Source: Penicillium oxalicum (taxonomy: Eukaryota; Ascomycota; Eurotiomycetes; Eurotiales; Aspergillaceae). Taken from it: a stretch of DNA of 64,000 bases. The notes below the pieces were generated by a model. It was not told the origin of the DNA. It ran no database searches and saw nothing but the letters and a program-made list of their open reading frames with translations. Shown one piece after another: positions 32,901 through 43,580 of this stretch. The position numbers were made by a program, and so were the translations under genes. The stretch lies in assembly GCF_001723175.1 (NCBI RefSeq), contig NC_064653.1:248001-312000 (forward strand), given 5' to 3'. Within the stretch, counting starts at the first letter, position 1. Each line of letters starts with the position of its first letter.

Positions 32901-35900
32901 CTCGATAGACCTCTGGACGCGACATATCTAAGGCCTGAGCGATAAAGCACGGTGACGCCGTCGGAGACCGAGAGAGTGTAAATGGCGCGGGAATGCAGTG
33001 TGAAGCGACGTGCAGACATCGTTGCCGAGCGCTATCTGGCAACCCGCCCCTCACACACTGTGGGGGTCCCAGAATCCGCGATAGCTTAGCAGAAGCTTGA
33101 TGGAAATGAGGAGGATCCTGAGCTCTTTGAAGACGATCCGGCTTTCCGGCCTCCCCTTTTCATCAGAGGAAAACAGGGCTTGAGATTCAAATTGGCTCAT
33201 CAGTGTCGATATGAGGATTTCAATTAGCGCGACGATCATGACAATGCACTGTGCTTGAAAGCATCGGGCATCTTGTTGATATCTGCCCATGTGGTGTTTG
33301 CCAGTAGTTGCCCTAAAGCATCTTGCAGGACGTTGCGGCGAATGATCAGGTCCCAGATTAACGACCCACTCAGGGCTCGGACTCGACTCTTCATGACTTG
33401 GGAACTAAGCCCGTTCGCGATGCACCAGGCCCGCCCCAAGGCTTGGGGAAGGCTTATTTGCATCCATGGCGTCGCGCCGTCAGCCAGGTCATGTCGCCAT
33501 CAGCGCAATGCATTTGACAAGCATTGCGGCAATACTCTTTACCGAAGATCAATGCGACGTCAAGTCCGCGAGGAGTGGTGAAGTCGGCAAAGATGAGCGG
33601 TTCTCCGACGGAGATGGTCTTTTGGCAAACCTAACCTACAGTCCCTCAGTATACCGACGATGCCCTCGATTGCGTTCAAAGCATAAACCCTGACGAAATG
33701 TAACCTACGACAGGTGACCTCTGCGGAACGGGCAACGATCGACAAGTGAGGGAGTTGCAAAGGATGCACGCGACTGGTGGTTGATAAGGGCGGGCGGGGG
33801 CCATCGGGTCGGTGCGTTGTTACTTTGCTCCCGTCGTGAGGGACGGTTGCGCCGACGCTAACATAAGCGTACGCCATCTCCCTTTGGCCACGGGAAGATT
33901 GCAGAAACCAAGCTTTCGACAATCAACGGAACTCGGCACTAAGGAGAAAAGGAAATGCACCTGATCAGCTGCGGAAGTAGCATGGTAAAGGTATCGAAGC
34001 GACCGCGCTTTGATATTGTGTATCTCGGAAGATTCCACCAAATTCACGAGATTCCACCAATGCTTTGTTGGGGCTGGCTCGGCAAACGAGACGGGTGCAG
34101 CACAAAAGACCAGCTCCGTTTCTCGTCGCGCATGAGATGACCAACTGCCTTGGAATAAGTAACCCGAGCCAAGGCCGGGTCTGGATATCCTTGTGTCAAC
34201 ATGCTTCACTGCTTTGGTTCGCGTTTTGGCTGGCTTCTCCTAGTCAAACAAGGTACTGGCGGGCCCACGCGCGCTCGCACCGTGTGTGTCTCCCAGATGC
34301 AAGCCTGTTGACCATGGATGGCAACGGATGCGGCGAAAGTTTCTCTTGGGCGTCTTGCTTTTTGGTTCAAGGAACATCGGGTATCAAAGACTTAATAGGA
34401 TGTCAAATTACACCAAGGAAACGGAGGCCTGAGAAAATGACGCCAAAATAGCTCTCCTCTGCATCTACTGTAGATCTAGCTTGAAATAGCCCGCTCCGAG
34501 CTCCAAGCCAAAAACGCCAATAGGAATTGCCATAGTCGTGCAGCATTGGCTAACGTAGGTAACATACAAACGGGCTTGCGACTACCGGAAGGAAATAACA
34601 CGCAAATAGATTTTAAATCTCATCGAAGAAGGTCTATGCAGACTATCTTCTACCAGAAGATGAAGCTATTCCATTTCATGAGCTTTTCGACTGGAGATTC
34701 ATAGGAGAAGGCATCTGACCTGTATGAAGAATACTAGCACCGCCTCTGTCAGTATTTTGAAATACCTTGGTCACGCGTCACAGTTCTCAGAACGATTCTC
34801 ACAAGCAGATACAACGCTTACGGCTGCTTCTTCTGTTCTGAGAAGGGAAAAGGGCTGAGTGGAGTACAGGTACTAGTTTCTTGACAGCGGATGTTTCCGG
34901 CTAAATGTAAAATCTCCAGACGAGCAAAAGACCAAACGCTAGATATATTCGTCTTTTGTGTGATCTACCGACCTCACTCGGTTTATTCCCCTTTTCTAAA
35001 AATTTCGTCAAGGAAGCAGGATCGTTCAGTTTGCTACCATCTAATTCTTGACTCTGCTCCGCCATTGCCGGGGCCCGTCACGGCGTCTTGCTTCCACAGA
35101 TTACCTCTCTACCTGGTGACTCTTCCGGGCTTGAGCAAGGGCAGAAACGAAATTCCAGTTTTCAGAGTGATCTTCGGAAACATATTGCTTCAACGGACCT
35201 CCTGGACTCGGTCTGATTTAGAGTATTGAAGGGTCAGGTATTCGAGCACATTTTGCAGGTGTCTCACAAGGTGAAAGGGAGCAGCGGGAGCTCCTTCTCA
35301 GGCAAATTAGTATTGAAGGAGAGCAAGAATACTATAATGATATGAGGCACTTGAGTTGAAAGATATACTTAATCTATGGAACAAGTACACAAGCTTCCAT
35401 CCTGTGATAACAATCAATGTTGTTTTTCAATGTGAGTTGTCATCTTCCTGACACATTGGTACATCCCTGCGGTCTCTGTAATTCTACCGGTAGACTTTTT
35501 CATCCATTTTTTAAACTACTGTGCTGTCAGAGACCGGTTCTGTAAACATGTTCTGGCGCATGGGCTAGTATGATGATGCTTCGGATGCTCATTGCAAGCT
35601 GAGTCAGCGAGTCGCCTCTGCGGGGAACTTCAGGTACCTTACAGGTTAGTACTAACGGTCGGGTACCTCGGTGGGTACACAGACCCTGTCCCTCAAAATA
35701 GACTTGAGGACCCAGACAGGTCAGGTACATCTTTTTTTTTCTTTCCAAGAAGCCCCCTAGAACGATCGCACGAGATCTGACCGAAGAGCCTCAAGCACAT
35801 CGAAGCGTATACCGTCAAGCCTTGTGATAGCAAGAGAGGTCAGACTTTTCTCTCTATCTGAACAGAACCTTTCTGGCTATTATTTCTCGTGTGTTTTTCT

Positions 35901-36373
35901 ATCACCGTGGAATGACACAACATCATCGTCTTGCGGCCGAATGCCAAATCTCGCCCCTCACTGTTTTGCCCTTTCGATCGCTCCTGCAGGGTCCCAGTGC
36001 CCCACTTACCCCACCCGGATTCTGCCGGTCTTTCAATTTTCTAGGGAAATAGTACGTTCAATTGATTTGGTAAAGATATCGGCGCAGAGTTCGATGGTAA
36101 TATTCGGTAATTCTGATGAATTTGATGTGAACATAAATACCGAGTCTGCCTGAATTGGGAGGATAGTGTAATCTAGGTAGGCGGTATAGGGGGCGGTTTT
36201 GGCAAACTTCCTCAGGGACCCTAAAGCTAGCACAAACCAACTTGTTTGACAACATCCGGTCACACATTCCCACTTCCGCCCCCTGCTCTAACAGATTCTT
36301 GTCAAAGACCAGATCTCGATGAGGCGCGGACCGGGTTTTTGTCGCTAGCTTCTCTGCAGAATCTCGACGAGTC

Positions 36374-38710
36374 ATGGAGGATACAATCGCCGAACTACGA
36401 CGTCAGCTCGAGGAAGAGAGAAAAGCGCGAGAAGAAGCAGAACGCCGTGCGGAACGAGACAGGGAAGCGCGAGAAGAAGCAGAACGCCGTGCGGAACGAG
36501 ACAGGGAAGCGCGAGAAGAAGCAGAACGCCGTGCGGAACGAGAGAGAAAAGCGCGAGAAGAAGCAGAACGCCCATCTCAACCCAACACACTTTGGGGTCT
36601 TCTGCATCGCTGTCACGAATCCTTGTCTCACGCCTTCCGGGTCGAGACGGATGAGAAATTATTGACGCGGGGCCCCACGACTGAACCAGTCAACCGACTT
36701 TACCCCAAGCGCATAGCCCGTTGGGTTGACTTCCCTCAGCTCCAAGAGCAGGTCTGGACCAAATTCGATAGCGCTGATGCCTTTACCTCACGCCCGCTCT
36801 TCTCTTCCGATACTGCGATAAGCCAGGTCGCTCTTGACATCAAAGCGGAATCGATTTATTCGGAATTGTCCCTTCGAAATTTTGAGCGAGTCGCAGTGGA
36901 GAATTTTGTCAAATCAGTCATACAAGCGTTACGAAGTGATGAGCTCCTTCGACATGAGTTCGGTATCCATGGTCGAATCACTCTCTATGACCGCCCGAGC
37001 CTATCGGAACCTTCGCTAGACAAGAGCTTAGAACAAAGAGATCTTCAGGGTGCCCAGACGCCACAACGACTCGCGAACGCAAGTCAGAGCGGCACAGGAA
37101 GATGGCAAAAGGCGGCACAAACTCAGAAAAGCGATAGCACCTCGCGGAGACGTAATCGCCGCGCCGACCAGATCTGTGTGCACATTACGGATGATGCACG
37201 ACAAACACCGGTCTATGCAGTGGAATACAAAGCACCGCACAAGCTGACAATCCCTGAACTGGTAACAGGATTACATCCTCTTGATCTGGCTCGCGATGTC
37301 ATTGGTCAGGAAGGGGTAACATTTGAATTTTATGCCACCCGTCTCGTCGCCGCCGTGGTCACTCAGATATTCTCTTACATGATCGACAGTGGAGTCCGGT
37401 ATGGCTATATCTGCACCGGGGAGGCTTTTGTTTTCCTCCGCATTCCCCAAGATGACCCGACAGTTGTTCAGTATTCTTTGTGTATCCCGAATCAAGATGT
37501 ACAGGGGGACGATGAATTACGCCTCCACCGGACCGCCATCGGTCAGGTCCTTGCATTCACCCTTCAAGCGCTTGCCGCTGATGCTCCGTCCCAAAAGTGG
37601 CGCAGTAAGGCAAGTAAGCTAACGACTTGGGAGGTCGAATATTCGGACGTGCTCAAGAAAATCCCCGAGACTCTTCGGAAGGACCCGCCAGCCTCCAATT
37701 ATCGGCCCTCGCACTGGAAACGAACTACAAAAATACATAATACGCGCTCTCGCGCTCGTTGTCAACCACATGTGTCTCCAACGAAACACTTATCGACTGA
37801 AGGCAGCGACAGTGAGGAGGGATTGCACTCTCCATCTACGGCAGCAGCGTCACGCCGCCGATTGAGCCGAGGCCGAGGCAATAACCGTCATTCAAAAGGG
37901 AGAGGCCGTAGGCCGCGAAACGACCGGAACCGTAAACAGACGTCTAGAAAAAACGGACAAGACGCGCAAGACGAGCAATCCATACTACCATTCTGCACTA
38001 TTGCTTGTATCCGTGGGATAGTCAACCGAGGCCCTCTGGATAAGAAATGCCCTAACTGGAAACTCCACGGTAGTCACACTCACTCTATAGGGCCGCAGGA
38101 GTTCACACGCCAGCTTGACCGTCAATTTTCCCGGAATCCATACATTGGATTTGAGCCGCTGCACATCCGCGGTCGAACAGGCTACATCCTGAAAGCTACA
38201 CTTCTCTCACACGGATACACTGTTATTATTAAAGCTACAACTATAGAAAAGCAGCATCACCTCCAAGCGGAAGCGGACAATTATCACCACCTCAGGAGCT
38301 TGCAGGGACAACAGATCCCCGTCTTTCTAGGAATGTTTACGCCACGGGTTTCATATTATTACCACGGTGATCCAATGGAGCAGATGATGATTCTCAGCTG
38401 GTCTGGAAAGAGGCTCCAGTTCGTCATAAACGATGAGAACTCGAGGTTCTTTCACGAAGAGCGAGAAAAGGCTTTGGCCATACTCCGATCACACGGAGCT
38501 GTCCACGGCGATATTGAATGGCGCAACATGTTGTGGGATGATCTGAGCGGCCGCTTGATTGTCATAGACTTGGAGGATATGAAATGGTTGAAGCGTCCTC
38601 GTGACCTTGGACCAACGAAACCTGGGAAAGCTGGACGTGGCCATCGCGCAACTGCGGGAAAGCCCGGTCAGGGGTATTCGTCCCGCTCAGCCGCCGCTGT
38701 CTGGCCATAA
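36374..38710 (+). CDS. Coiled coil / PD-(D/E)XK nuclease-like / kinase-like fusion protein
   Basis: A 778-residue intronless protein of a large, poorly characterised fungal family. Parts in order: residues 1-66, a highly charged coiled coil built from repeated R-A-E-R-D-R-E-A-R-E-E-A-E-R units; about 90-400, a restriction-endonuclease-like domain with D265 and E284-Y-K286 in V-Y-A-V-E-Y-K-A-P; about 455-545, an Arg/Gly/Lys-rich basic linker that could act as nuclear localisation signal; about 553-580, a Cys/His-containing element (F-C-T-I-A-C-I-R-G ... K-C-P-N ... H-G-S-H); about 600-740, a kinase-fold domain with catalytic-loop H711-G-D713-I-E-W-R-N718 and D732-L-E in place of DFG. A tail of about 40 residues ends the frame. 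Similar nuclease plus kinase-like combinations have been discussed among eukaryotic Crinkler-type or conflict-system effectors; that assignment is inference. No signal peptide is visible. Confidence 0.8.
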   Translation: MEDTIAELRRQLEEERKAREEAERRAERDREAREEAERRAERDREAREEAERRAERERKAREEAERPSQPNTLWGLLHRCHESLSHAFRVETDEKLLTRGPTTEPVNRLYPKRIARWVDFPQLQEQVWTKFDSADAFTSRPLFSSDTAISQVALDIKAESIYSELSLRNFERVAVENFVKSVIQALRSDELLRHEFGIHGRITLYDRPSLSEPSLDKSLEQRDLQGAQTPQRLANASQSGTGRWQKAAQTQKSDSTSRRRNRRADQICVHITDDARQTPVYAVEYKAPHKLTIPELVTGLHPLDLARDVIGQEGVTFEFYATRLVAAVVTQIFSYMIDSGVRYGYICTGEAFVFLRIPQDDPTVVQYSLCIPNQDVQGDDELRLHRTAIGQVLAFTLQALAADAPSQKWRSKASKLTTWEVEYSDVLKKIPETLRKDPPASNYRPSHWKRTTKIHNTRSRARCQPHVSPTKHLSTEGSDSEEGLHSPSTAAASRRRLSRGRGNNRHSKGRGRRPRNDRNRKQTSRKNGQDAQDEQSILPFCTIACIRGIVNRGPLDKKCPNWKLHGSHTHSIGPQEFTRQLDRQFSRNPYIGFEPLHIRGRTGYILKATLLSHGYTVIIKATTIEKQHHLQAEADNYHHLRSLQGQQIPVFLGMFTPRVSYYYHGDPMEQMMILSWSGKRLQFVINDENSRFFHEEREKALAILRSHGAVHGDIEWRNMLWDDLSGRLIVIDLEDMKWLKRPRDLGPTKPGKAGRGHRATAGKPGQGYSSRSAAAVWP
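36425..36572 (+). repeat. 42-bp coding minisatellite, 3.5 units
   Basis: Two identical 42-bp units (36425-36466, 36467-36508), a third that differs near its 3' end (36509-36550) and a 22-bp partial fourth. Each unit encodes 14 residues, so repeat number can change without shifting frame and would lengthen the coiled coil by about four helical turns per unit. Confidence 0.92.
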
Positions 38711-39668
38711 CGCCATCGGGGCCGGAGCTTCGCCTTATTTGAGTCGACTCATGGTCGCAGGCTTTGATTACGAGGTGGGAAGGAAGTATGGTTTGAATAC
38801 GAGACAGAAGAACCACCAGACCAATTGCCTACATGTGGTTCCCCAGGTAGGCGATCGCACGTTCTGCTATTGTTCGTCAAAAACAATTAGAGGGGGTCGG
38901 TGACTATCATTCGTTCTCAAGAAATATGAGGAAGTTGTGCTCTGCAAATGAGACTCATGCGGCTATGACCTCGGAAAATCACAATATGTTTCACAACTGG
39001 AAAACTGTCGGAGATCCGAAAGCCACAGGGCTCTCGCTGCGGTTGATGTGATTCATTCTTTCTATCACCTCCCCTTTTATATCCCATTCCAGTTCCAATT
39101 CCATTGTATTTCAGTGCCTATCTTCTATGTTTAATCCGTAAACCTTGAAGCCGGATTTCACAGCCCATCAAGATCACGCATGTTATATGCCCCGCTTTAA
39201 TCATCTTGAAAAGTGATGTGTCATCGAAACAACTCCCAGACACTGAGGATATATGTGGAAGTCCAGATACCTCAGTAGGCTATTCAACCGGAACAAATTG
39301 CCGCTCCAACCTCGTCGAGTGACACGTGCTGCCTGGTCGTGGTTTGTGCCAGGACTTACATGTCGGTGGATTCAGTCGGACTGGAGTATTTCATCGGCGG
39401 CTGGCATCTCCTCATTGCTTTTCGCCCCCAGGAATCTGTTTCATTTCTTTCCGAACTTGGGCCTGGATTTTTGCAATGACCCTTCAAACTCAAGTGTGAT
39501 GAGCACTCGGTGTATCCTCATGGGAATGTGAATCGTGAAATACACACGTACGATCGGCGTTGGTTCAGCGCCACAGCAGCGTCCTCCTAGCCCTCATCGC
39601 TCAAGACAAAACTGCCTCGGTATCTTTTTTTCTTTTTTTTTCTTTTAGGAAAACCCCGCCTCGTTGAA
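38711..39668. other. Intergenic, no gene recognised
   Basis: About 960 bp. Just past the stop, an overlapping frame (to 38903) gives no recognisable domain. A TTTTATATCC box near 39074 may serve a long 5'UTR of the M81 gene. A T-rich run occurs at 39625-39650. Confidence 0.5.
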
Positions 39669-41279
39669 ATGCGGCTCAAAGTTCGGTCGAACGTGCGTCA
39701 ACCGGCCATCGCCATTGCGGGGTTGGCTTGCGAGACCTCGACGTTTTCTCCGGCCCGAACCGAAGCAGCTGCCTTCCATCCCCGTCGCGCACACGAGATC
39801 ATCGAGGAGTATTCCTTCTTCTTGGGCGCAGACACAGATCTTGGACAAGCGGCCACATGGCATGGGGCGCTCATCGGCCATGCCTTACCAGGTGGGGTTG
39901 TAACGCGGGATGCCTTTGAAGAACTGGCCGGGGAGCTATTGACTCGACTCGCTGATATTCATGCGGCGACTACGCTAGACGGACTGTGGTTGGACATCCA
40001 TGGAGCAATGTGCGTCGAAGGGTTGGTAGACGTCGAGGCAGAGCTTCTACGTCGGATTCGACAGGTGATCGGGCGGAGGGTGATGGTGTCTGCGTCCATG
40101 GACCTGCACGGGAACGTCTCTCCAGAGTTGGCGCACCAAGTCGACCTCATCACATGCTTTCGTACGGCTCCTCATGAAGATGAGATGGAGACCAAACAAC
40201 GAGCATGCTGGAATTTGGTCACGTTGTTGTCGACGAGGGATGATGAAGATGGTCATCACAACACCCATCTTCGCCCGCTGAAAGCGTGGTGTGAGATTCC
40301 CATCCTACTACCCGGAGAGCAAACGTCAACTCGAGAAGAGCCCGCCAGGAGCTTGTATCACCAGCTGCCCATGGTTGAGGCGCTGCCGTCGGTAATAGAT
40401 GCCGCCATCTGGGTGGGCTACGCATGGGCTGACGAGCCGCGCAACCACGCCGTCGTGATGGTGACAGGCTGGGATGCGCAAATTGTGCTAGAGCAAGCAG
40501 AGCAATTGGCTCGACGGTTCTGGGACGCTCGGAAACAGTTTCATTTCGTCGCTCCCACGGGCACATTGACCGAGTGTCTTGCAGCGGGTCTCAAGTCTCA
40601 TCGGCGCCCCTTTTTCATTTCAGACTCTGGCGACAATCCGACCGCCGGAGGCGCTGGCGACGTAACTTGGACTCTGGCTCGTATTTTAGCGCACCCAGAG
40701 TTTCAAAATCCAGATGAAGGGCCTTCGGTCATCTACGCGAGTCTTCCAGCCCGCCATGCGGCCGAAACTATTGCGCGTGCGGGTGTCGGAGCCACCGTGA
40801 CCGTTGTCGCGGGCGCCGAGATTGACCACGTTCATCAAGGGCCAATCACCATGACCGGTTTGGTCCATTCCGTTCGACACGGGGATCGAGATGCAGTGAT
40901 CGAATGCGTTCTTCAAATCGGCAGTGTGTTTGTCATCATCACCAAGCTACGAAAACCGTACCACCACGAGTCGGATTTTGTGCAATTGAACCTACATCCT
41001 CGCTCGGCGGACTTGGTCGTTGTGAAAATCGGGTATCTCGAGCCTGAGCTGTTTGACATGGCTGCGGATTGGAGACTGGCACTCACTCCAGGCGGCGTCG
41101 ATCAGGACCTGCAGCGACTTGGACACAGTCGAATTCATCGGCCCATGTGGCCCTTGGATCGCAATTTTGCTCATCCTCCTAATCTCACAGCTCGAATGAT
41201 CCCGCCATCTGACCGGCCATTCTCTACGGATCACTCGCCAGATCACACTCGCCGCATTGGCGAATCTGACGGGCGTTAA
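39669..41279 (+). CDS. M81 family metallopeptidase, MlrC (microcystinase C)-like
   Basis: Zinc hydrolase related to bacterial MlrC, which cleaves linear peptides of the microcystin pathway; fungal members have unknown substrates. The intronless gene encodes 536 residues. The N-terminal M81/DUF1485 domain contains W-L-D-I-H-G-A-M and the ligand set D145-L-H147 with H169, which reproduces the spacing D167-H169-H191 of Sphingomonas MlrC. The C-terminal MlrC domain contains D-S-G-D-N-P-T-A-G-G-A-G-D. The C-terminus has about 50 extra low-complexity residues. No signal peptide is seen. The lack of introns and bacterial affinity would fit an old horizontal transfer, but many fungi carry this family, so this cannot be judged here. 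Confidence 0.93.
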   Translation: MRLKVRSNVRQPAIAIAGLACETSTFSPARTEAAAFHPRRAHEIIEEYSFFLGADTDLGQAATWHGALIGHALPGGVVTRDAFEELAGELLTRLADIHAATTLDGLWLDIHGAMCVEGLVDVEAELLRRIRQVIGRRVMVSASMDLHGNVSPELAHQVDLITCFRTAPHEDEMETKQRACWNLVTLLSTRDDEDGHHNTHLRPLKAWCEIPILLPGEQTSTREEPARSLYHQLPMVEALPSVIDAAIWVGYAWADEPRNHAVVMVTGWDAQIVLEQAEQLARRFWDARKQFHFVAPTGTLTECLAAGLKSHRRPFFISDSGDNPTAGGAGDVTWTLARILAHPEFQNPDEGPSVIYASLPARHAAETIARAGVGATVTVVAGAEIDHVHQGPITMTGLVHSVRHGDRDAVIECVLQIGSVFVIITKLRKPYHHESDFVQLNLHPRSADLVVVKIGYLEPELFDMAADWRLALTPGGVDQDLQRLGHSRIHRPMWPLDRNFAHPPNLTARMIPPSDRPFSTDHSPDHTRRIGESDGR

Positions 41280-41683
41280 TTGTTTTATGAGCCACGAGTA
41301 AATCCTGGTGTTAGTTCGAGAGTCCAGCAGAGTTTCGGGATAGGCTTCAGCGTGAAACCTTGACTTGGGCGGTTGACCTACCGCGCGATACACCCAATCC
41401 TGAATACGAACGTTCAAATTGACGATCCTGGAAATTTTATTCCGTAGTTGCGCAGAATCTATGGCTTTACCAGTAACAGCACATTTTGAGCCACATGCTA
41501 GATCACTCAATAGTTTTTTTTTACATGCTTGTCCCATACATCAATCTCATTGACCAAGCCTTCCCTAATCATTGCACGATCTTGAGATACTGCACGACGA
41601 AAAGTGAAACATGTGAAAAAAAAATCTCATGTCGAACATCACAGGTAATAAATCATTCCAACACACATGTTGATAAACTCGAT
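41280..41683. other. Convergent intergenic region
   Basis: About 400 bp between the stops of the M81 and aspartic protease genes. No feature is recognised beyond short A- and T-runs. Confidence 0.5.
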
Positions 41684-43580
41684 TCACATAAACAAGAAGA
41701 TGAACTGAGACTTCCTGATAGCGTATAAACATAGAGAGGGAGAGAGAACCCCAAAAGAAAAATCAAAATTTTTAAAAAAAAAAAAAATGGCCCACCCAAT
41801 TGCTAGAATGCTTACAAAGCCAAAAGTAGACCCGCTCCAACAGCTCCCGGAAGCAAAAACTGTGGCTTCATGGTAGGGAATGTCGCCAGGCCCGACGAGG
41901 TTGCTCGAAGCAGGGGCGGTGCCGGTCCCCGTTGGACCTGTTGGAGAATCTTTCGCCGCCGTTTGGGTGGCAGACTCTGTGACAACGATGGTAGGGGTTG
42001 CCTCGGAGCTATCGGGCACCTCGGTGGGATTAGGCCCGTTGCCCGTGGCGGAGGAAACTGCAGAAGCAACCTTCTTGGCTCCGGGGACGGCATCGGAGCC
42101 AGTGCCGATCTCGTGGATATCATCATCACCTGAATTGAACTTGGCCTGGGCCAGCGAGATTTCATTGTTGTCGAGGTCGTAGACAATATAAGCACTTCGC
42201 ATGAACGGATCGCCGATCAAGCTGAATCCAGGCTGGCCGGGTTTTATTCCAAAGAGGCATTCGTCGGACGGTAATCCCTCCCATCGGTATTTGGAAGGGA
42301 ACACCAAAGCGTTCATTGGGACTGAGATTTTCGCGCCGGAAAAGCTGAAAGTCACGTTGTAGTCGGAGGTCGCCTCGTCGCAATCGATGTATGCCAAGTC
42401 ATATTTCGAGGAATAGCGGGCCCCTACCGCCCTCAGAACGGGGTCCACTATTTCCTGTGGGAGCTCAATCAAGGGACTGCCGTTGTCTAGAGTTGTAGCT
42501 AGAGGCATGCCCTTTGAAACACTCGTCGAATCCTTGGAGCCTTCCACGATGATCTCAGTGAGGGCAAGAGTGAGGGATTGGTAACGGCCTCGAACTGGAA
42601 CCACGGGCAAAGTCTGCAGTTCGCCCTCATAACGCGCCTTGTTGACACCTCCAAAGAGAATGCTTCCAACGGCATCGAATTCATTCAACCACAAACTGTA
42701 CGCGGCAGATTTGATCGCGCCGCTGTCCACGAGAGATTGCGGAAGGTTGGGGTACATATGGCTCAATGCAGCAGCAGCGTACGTGGATGCCTTGTAACCA
42801 ATTCCAAGAATACCATCTTCAGAGCCCTGTTAGTGTTCATCTTTTGATGAAGACATGATAATTTGTCTGCACTTTCTTGTTGGGAAGGGGACCGATTGGC
42901 GACTTACTCCCCAATTGACTGTCTTCTGCCACGGCAAACTGCGCCTTTTTTATTGTCGCGCCTCCTATTTTCACCTTATCGGTGGCATAATGACCCACAG
43001 CCAGGGTTCCCGCGAGATAGGTGGCGTTCATTTTGTAATCGAGTTGCTTGAAGGTGGATGACTTCTTAGGATTAAACAAGCCGTACAAGGCACAGGGATC
43101 GCCATCTTGAGAGCAGTAGTCGGAATTGGGTACATTCACCCACATGTCGCTGCTGCCGGTGTCGATGGACAACATGACATCCTGACCAGGAGAGCCGACG
43201 GTAAGATTTACGAAATAGCGCAAATTTATCTAATAAGAATCTCAGTATTGGTAATTTCAAGATGAGAAGAGAAAAAGAAAACCAGGGCAAAGGAGCGCGC
43301 GAGATGCCCTCAATCCTCGTGACTCCTATCGCCCGCGAGAAACAATATCTGTGGTGGATGAGAGGAAAATAAGATTGACAGTGCTGCCTACCATGTTGTC
43401 CAGCTCCACATTGACCACTTTCGCACCGCGTTTCTGCAATGTGCCTAGGTCTGAACGTTTGTTGATTGGCAGAGCCAAGACGGCCGGATTCTCGCGTTTG
43501 TGCAGTGTCAATGCTTCCGTGCTGGGGATGCTGGGCAGGTAGACCAATGCGGCCAGCGAGAAAAGTTTGAATGTCCACAT
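41684..43580 (-). CDS. Yapsin/opsB-like aspartic protease, probable GPI protein, with C-terminal frame conflict
   Basis: Pepsin-fold (A1) protease of the candidapepsin/yapsin group, expected at the cell surface. Exons are 43580-43392, 43229-42908 and 42816-41684 (547 residues in the uninterrupted frame). A signal peptide (about 1-23) and a propeptide with two K-R sites (about 41-51) precede the mature enzyme. The first catalytic motif is S-I-D86-T-G-S-S-D. At the second site the sequence is L-D281-N-G-S-P, where D-[ST]-G is expected. A Ser/Thr/Pro-rich stalk follows. Beyond about 41900 the open frame gives an atypical tail that runs through a poly-T/A tract to 41684, while the next frame (+1) gives T-M-K-P-Q-F-L-L-P-G-A-V-G-A-G-L-L-L-A-L and a stop at 41812, a convincing GPI-anchor signal. 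A 1-nt indel between about 41895 and 41911 would explain this. Introns are 162 and 91 bp. Confidence 0.82.

Larger units (their letters stand above)
32608..36373. other. Gene-poor stretch upstream of the nuclease/kinase-like gene
   Basis: About 3.8 kb. The first 300 bp are the G1 peptidase promoter with the inverted repeat at 32880. From about 34450 to 35900 the sequence looks more A+T-rich than its surroundings and has no convincing frame. No transposase, LTR or terminal repeat could be recognised. The right end is the promoter of the 778-residue gene. Confidence 0.5.

Noticed and set aside
33820..34209. 129-codon minus-strand frame in the gene-poor stretch
   Set aside because: No domain; overlapping frames on the other strand are equally open.
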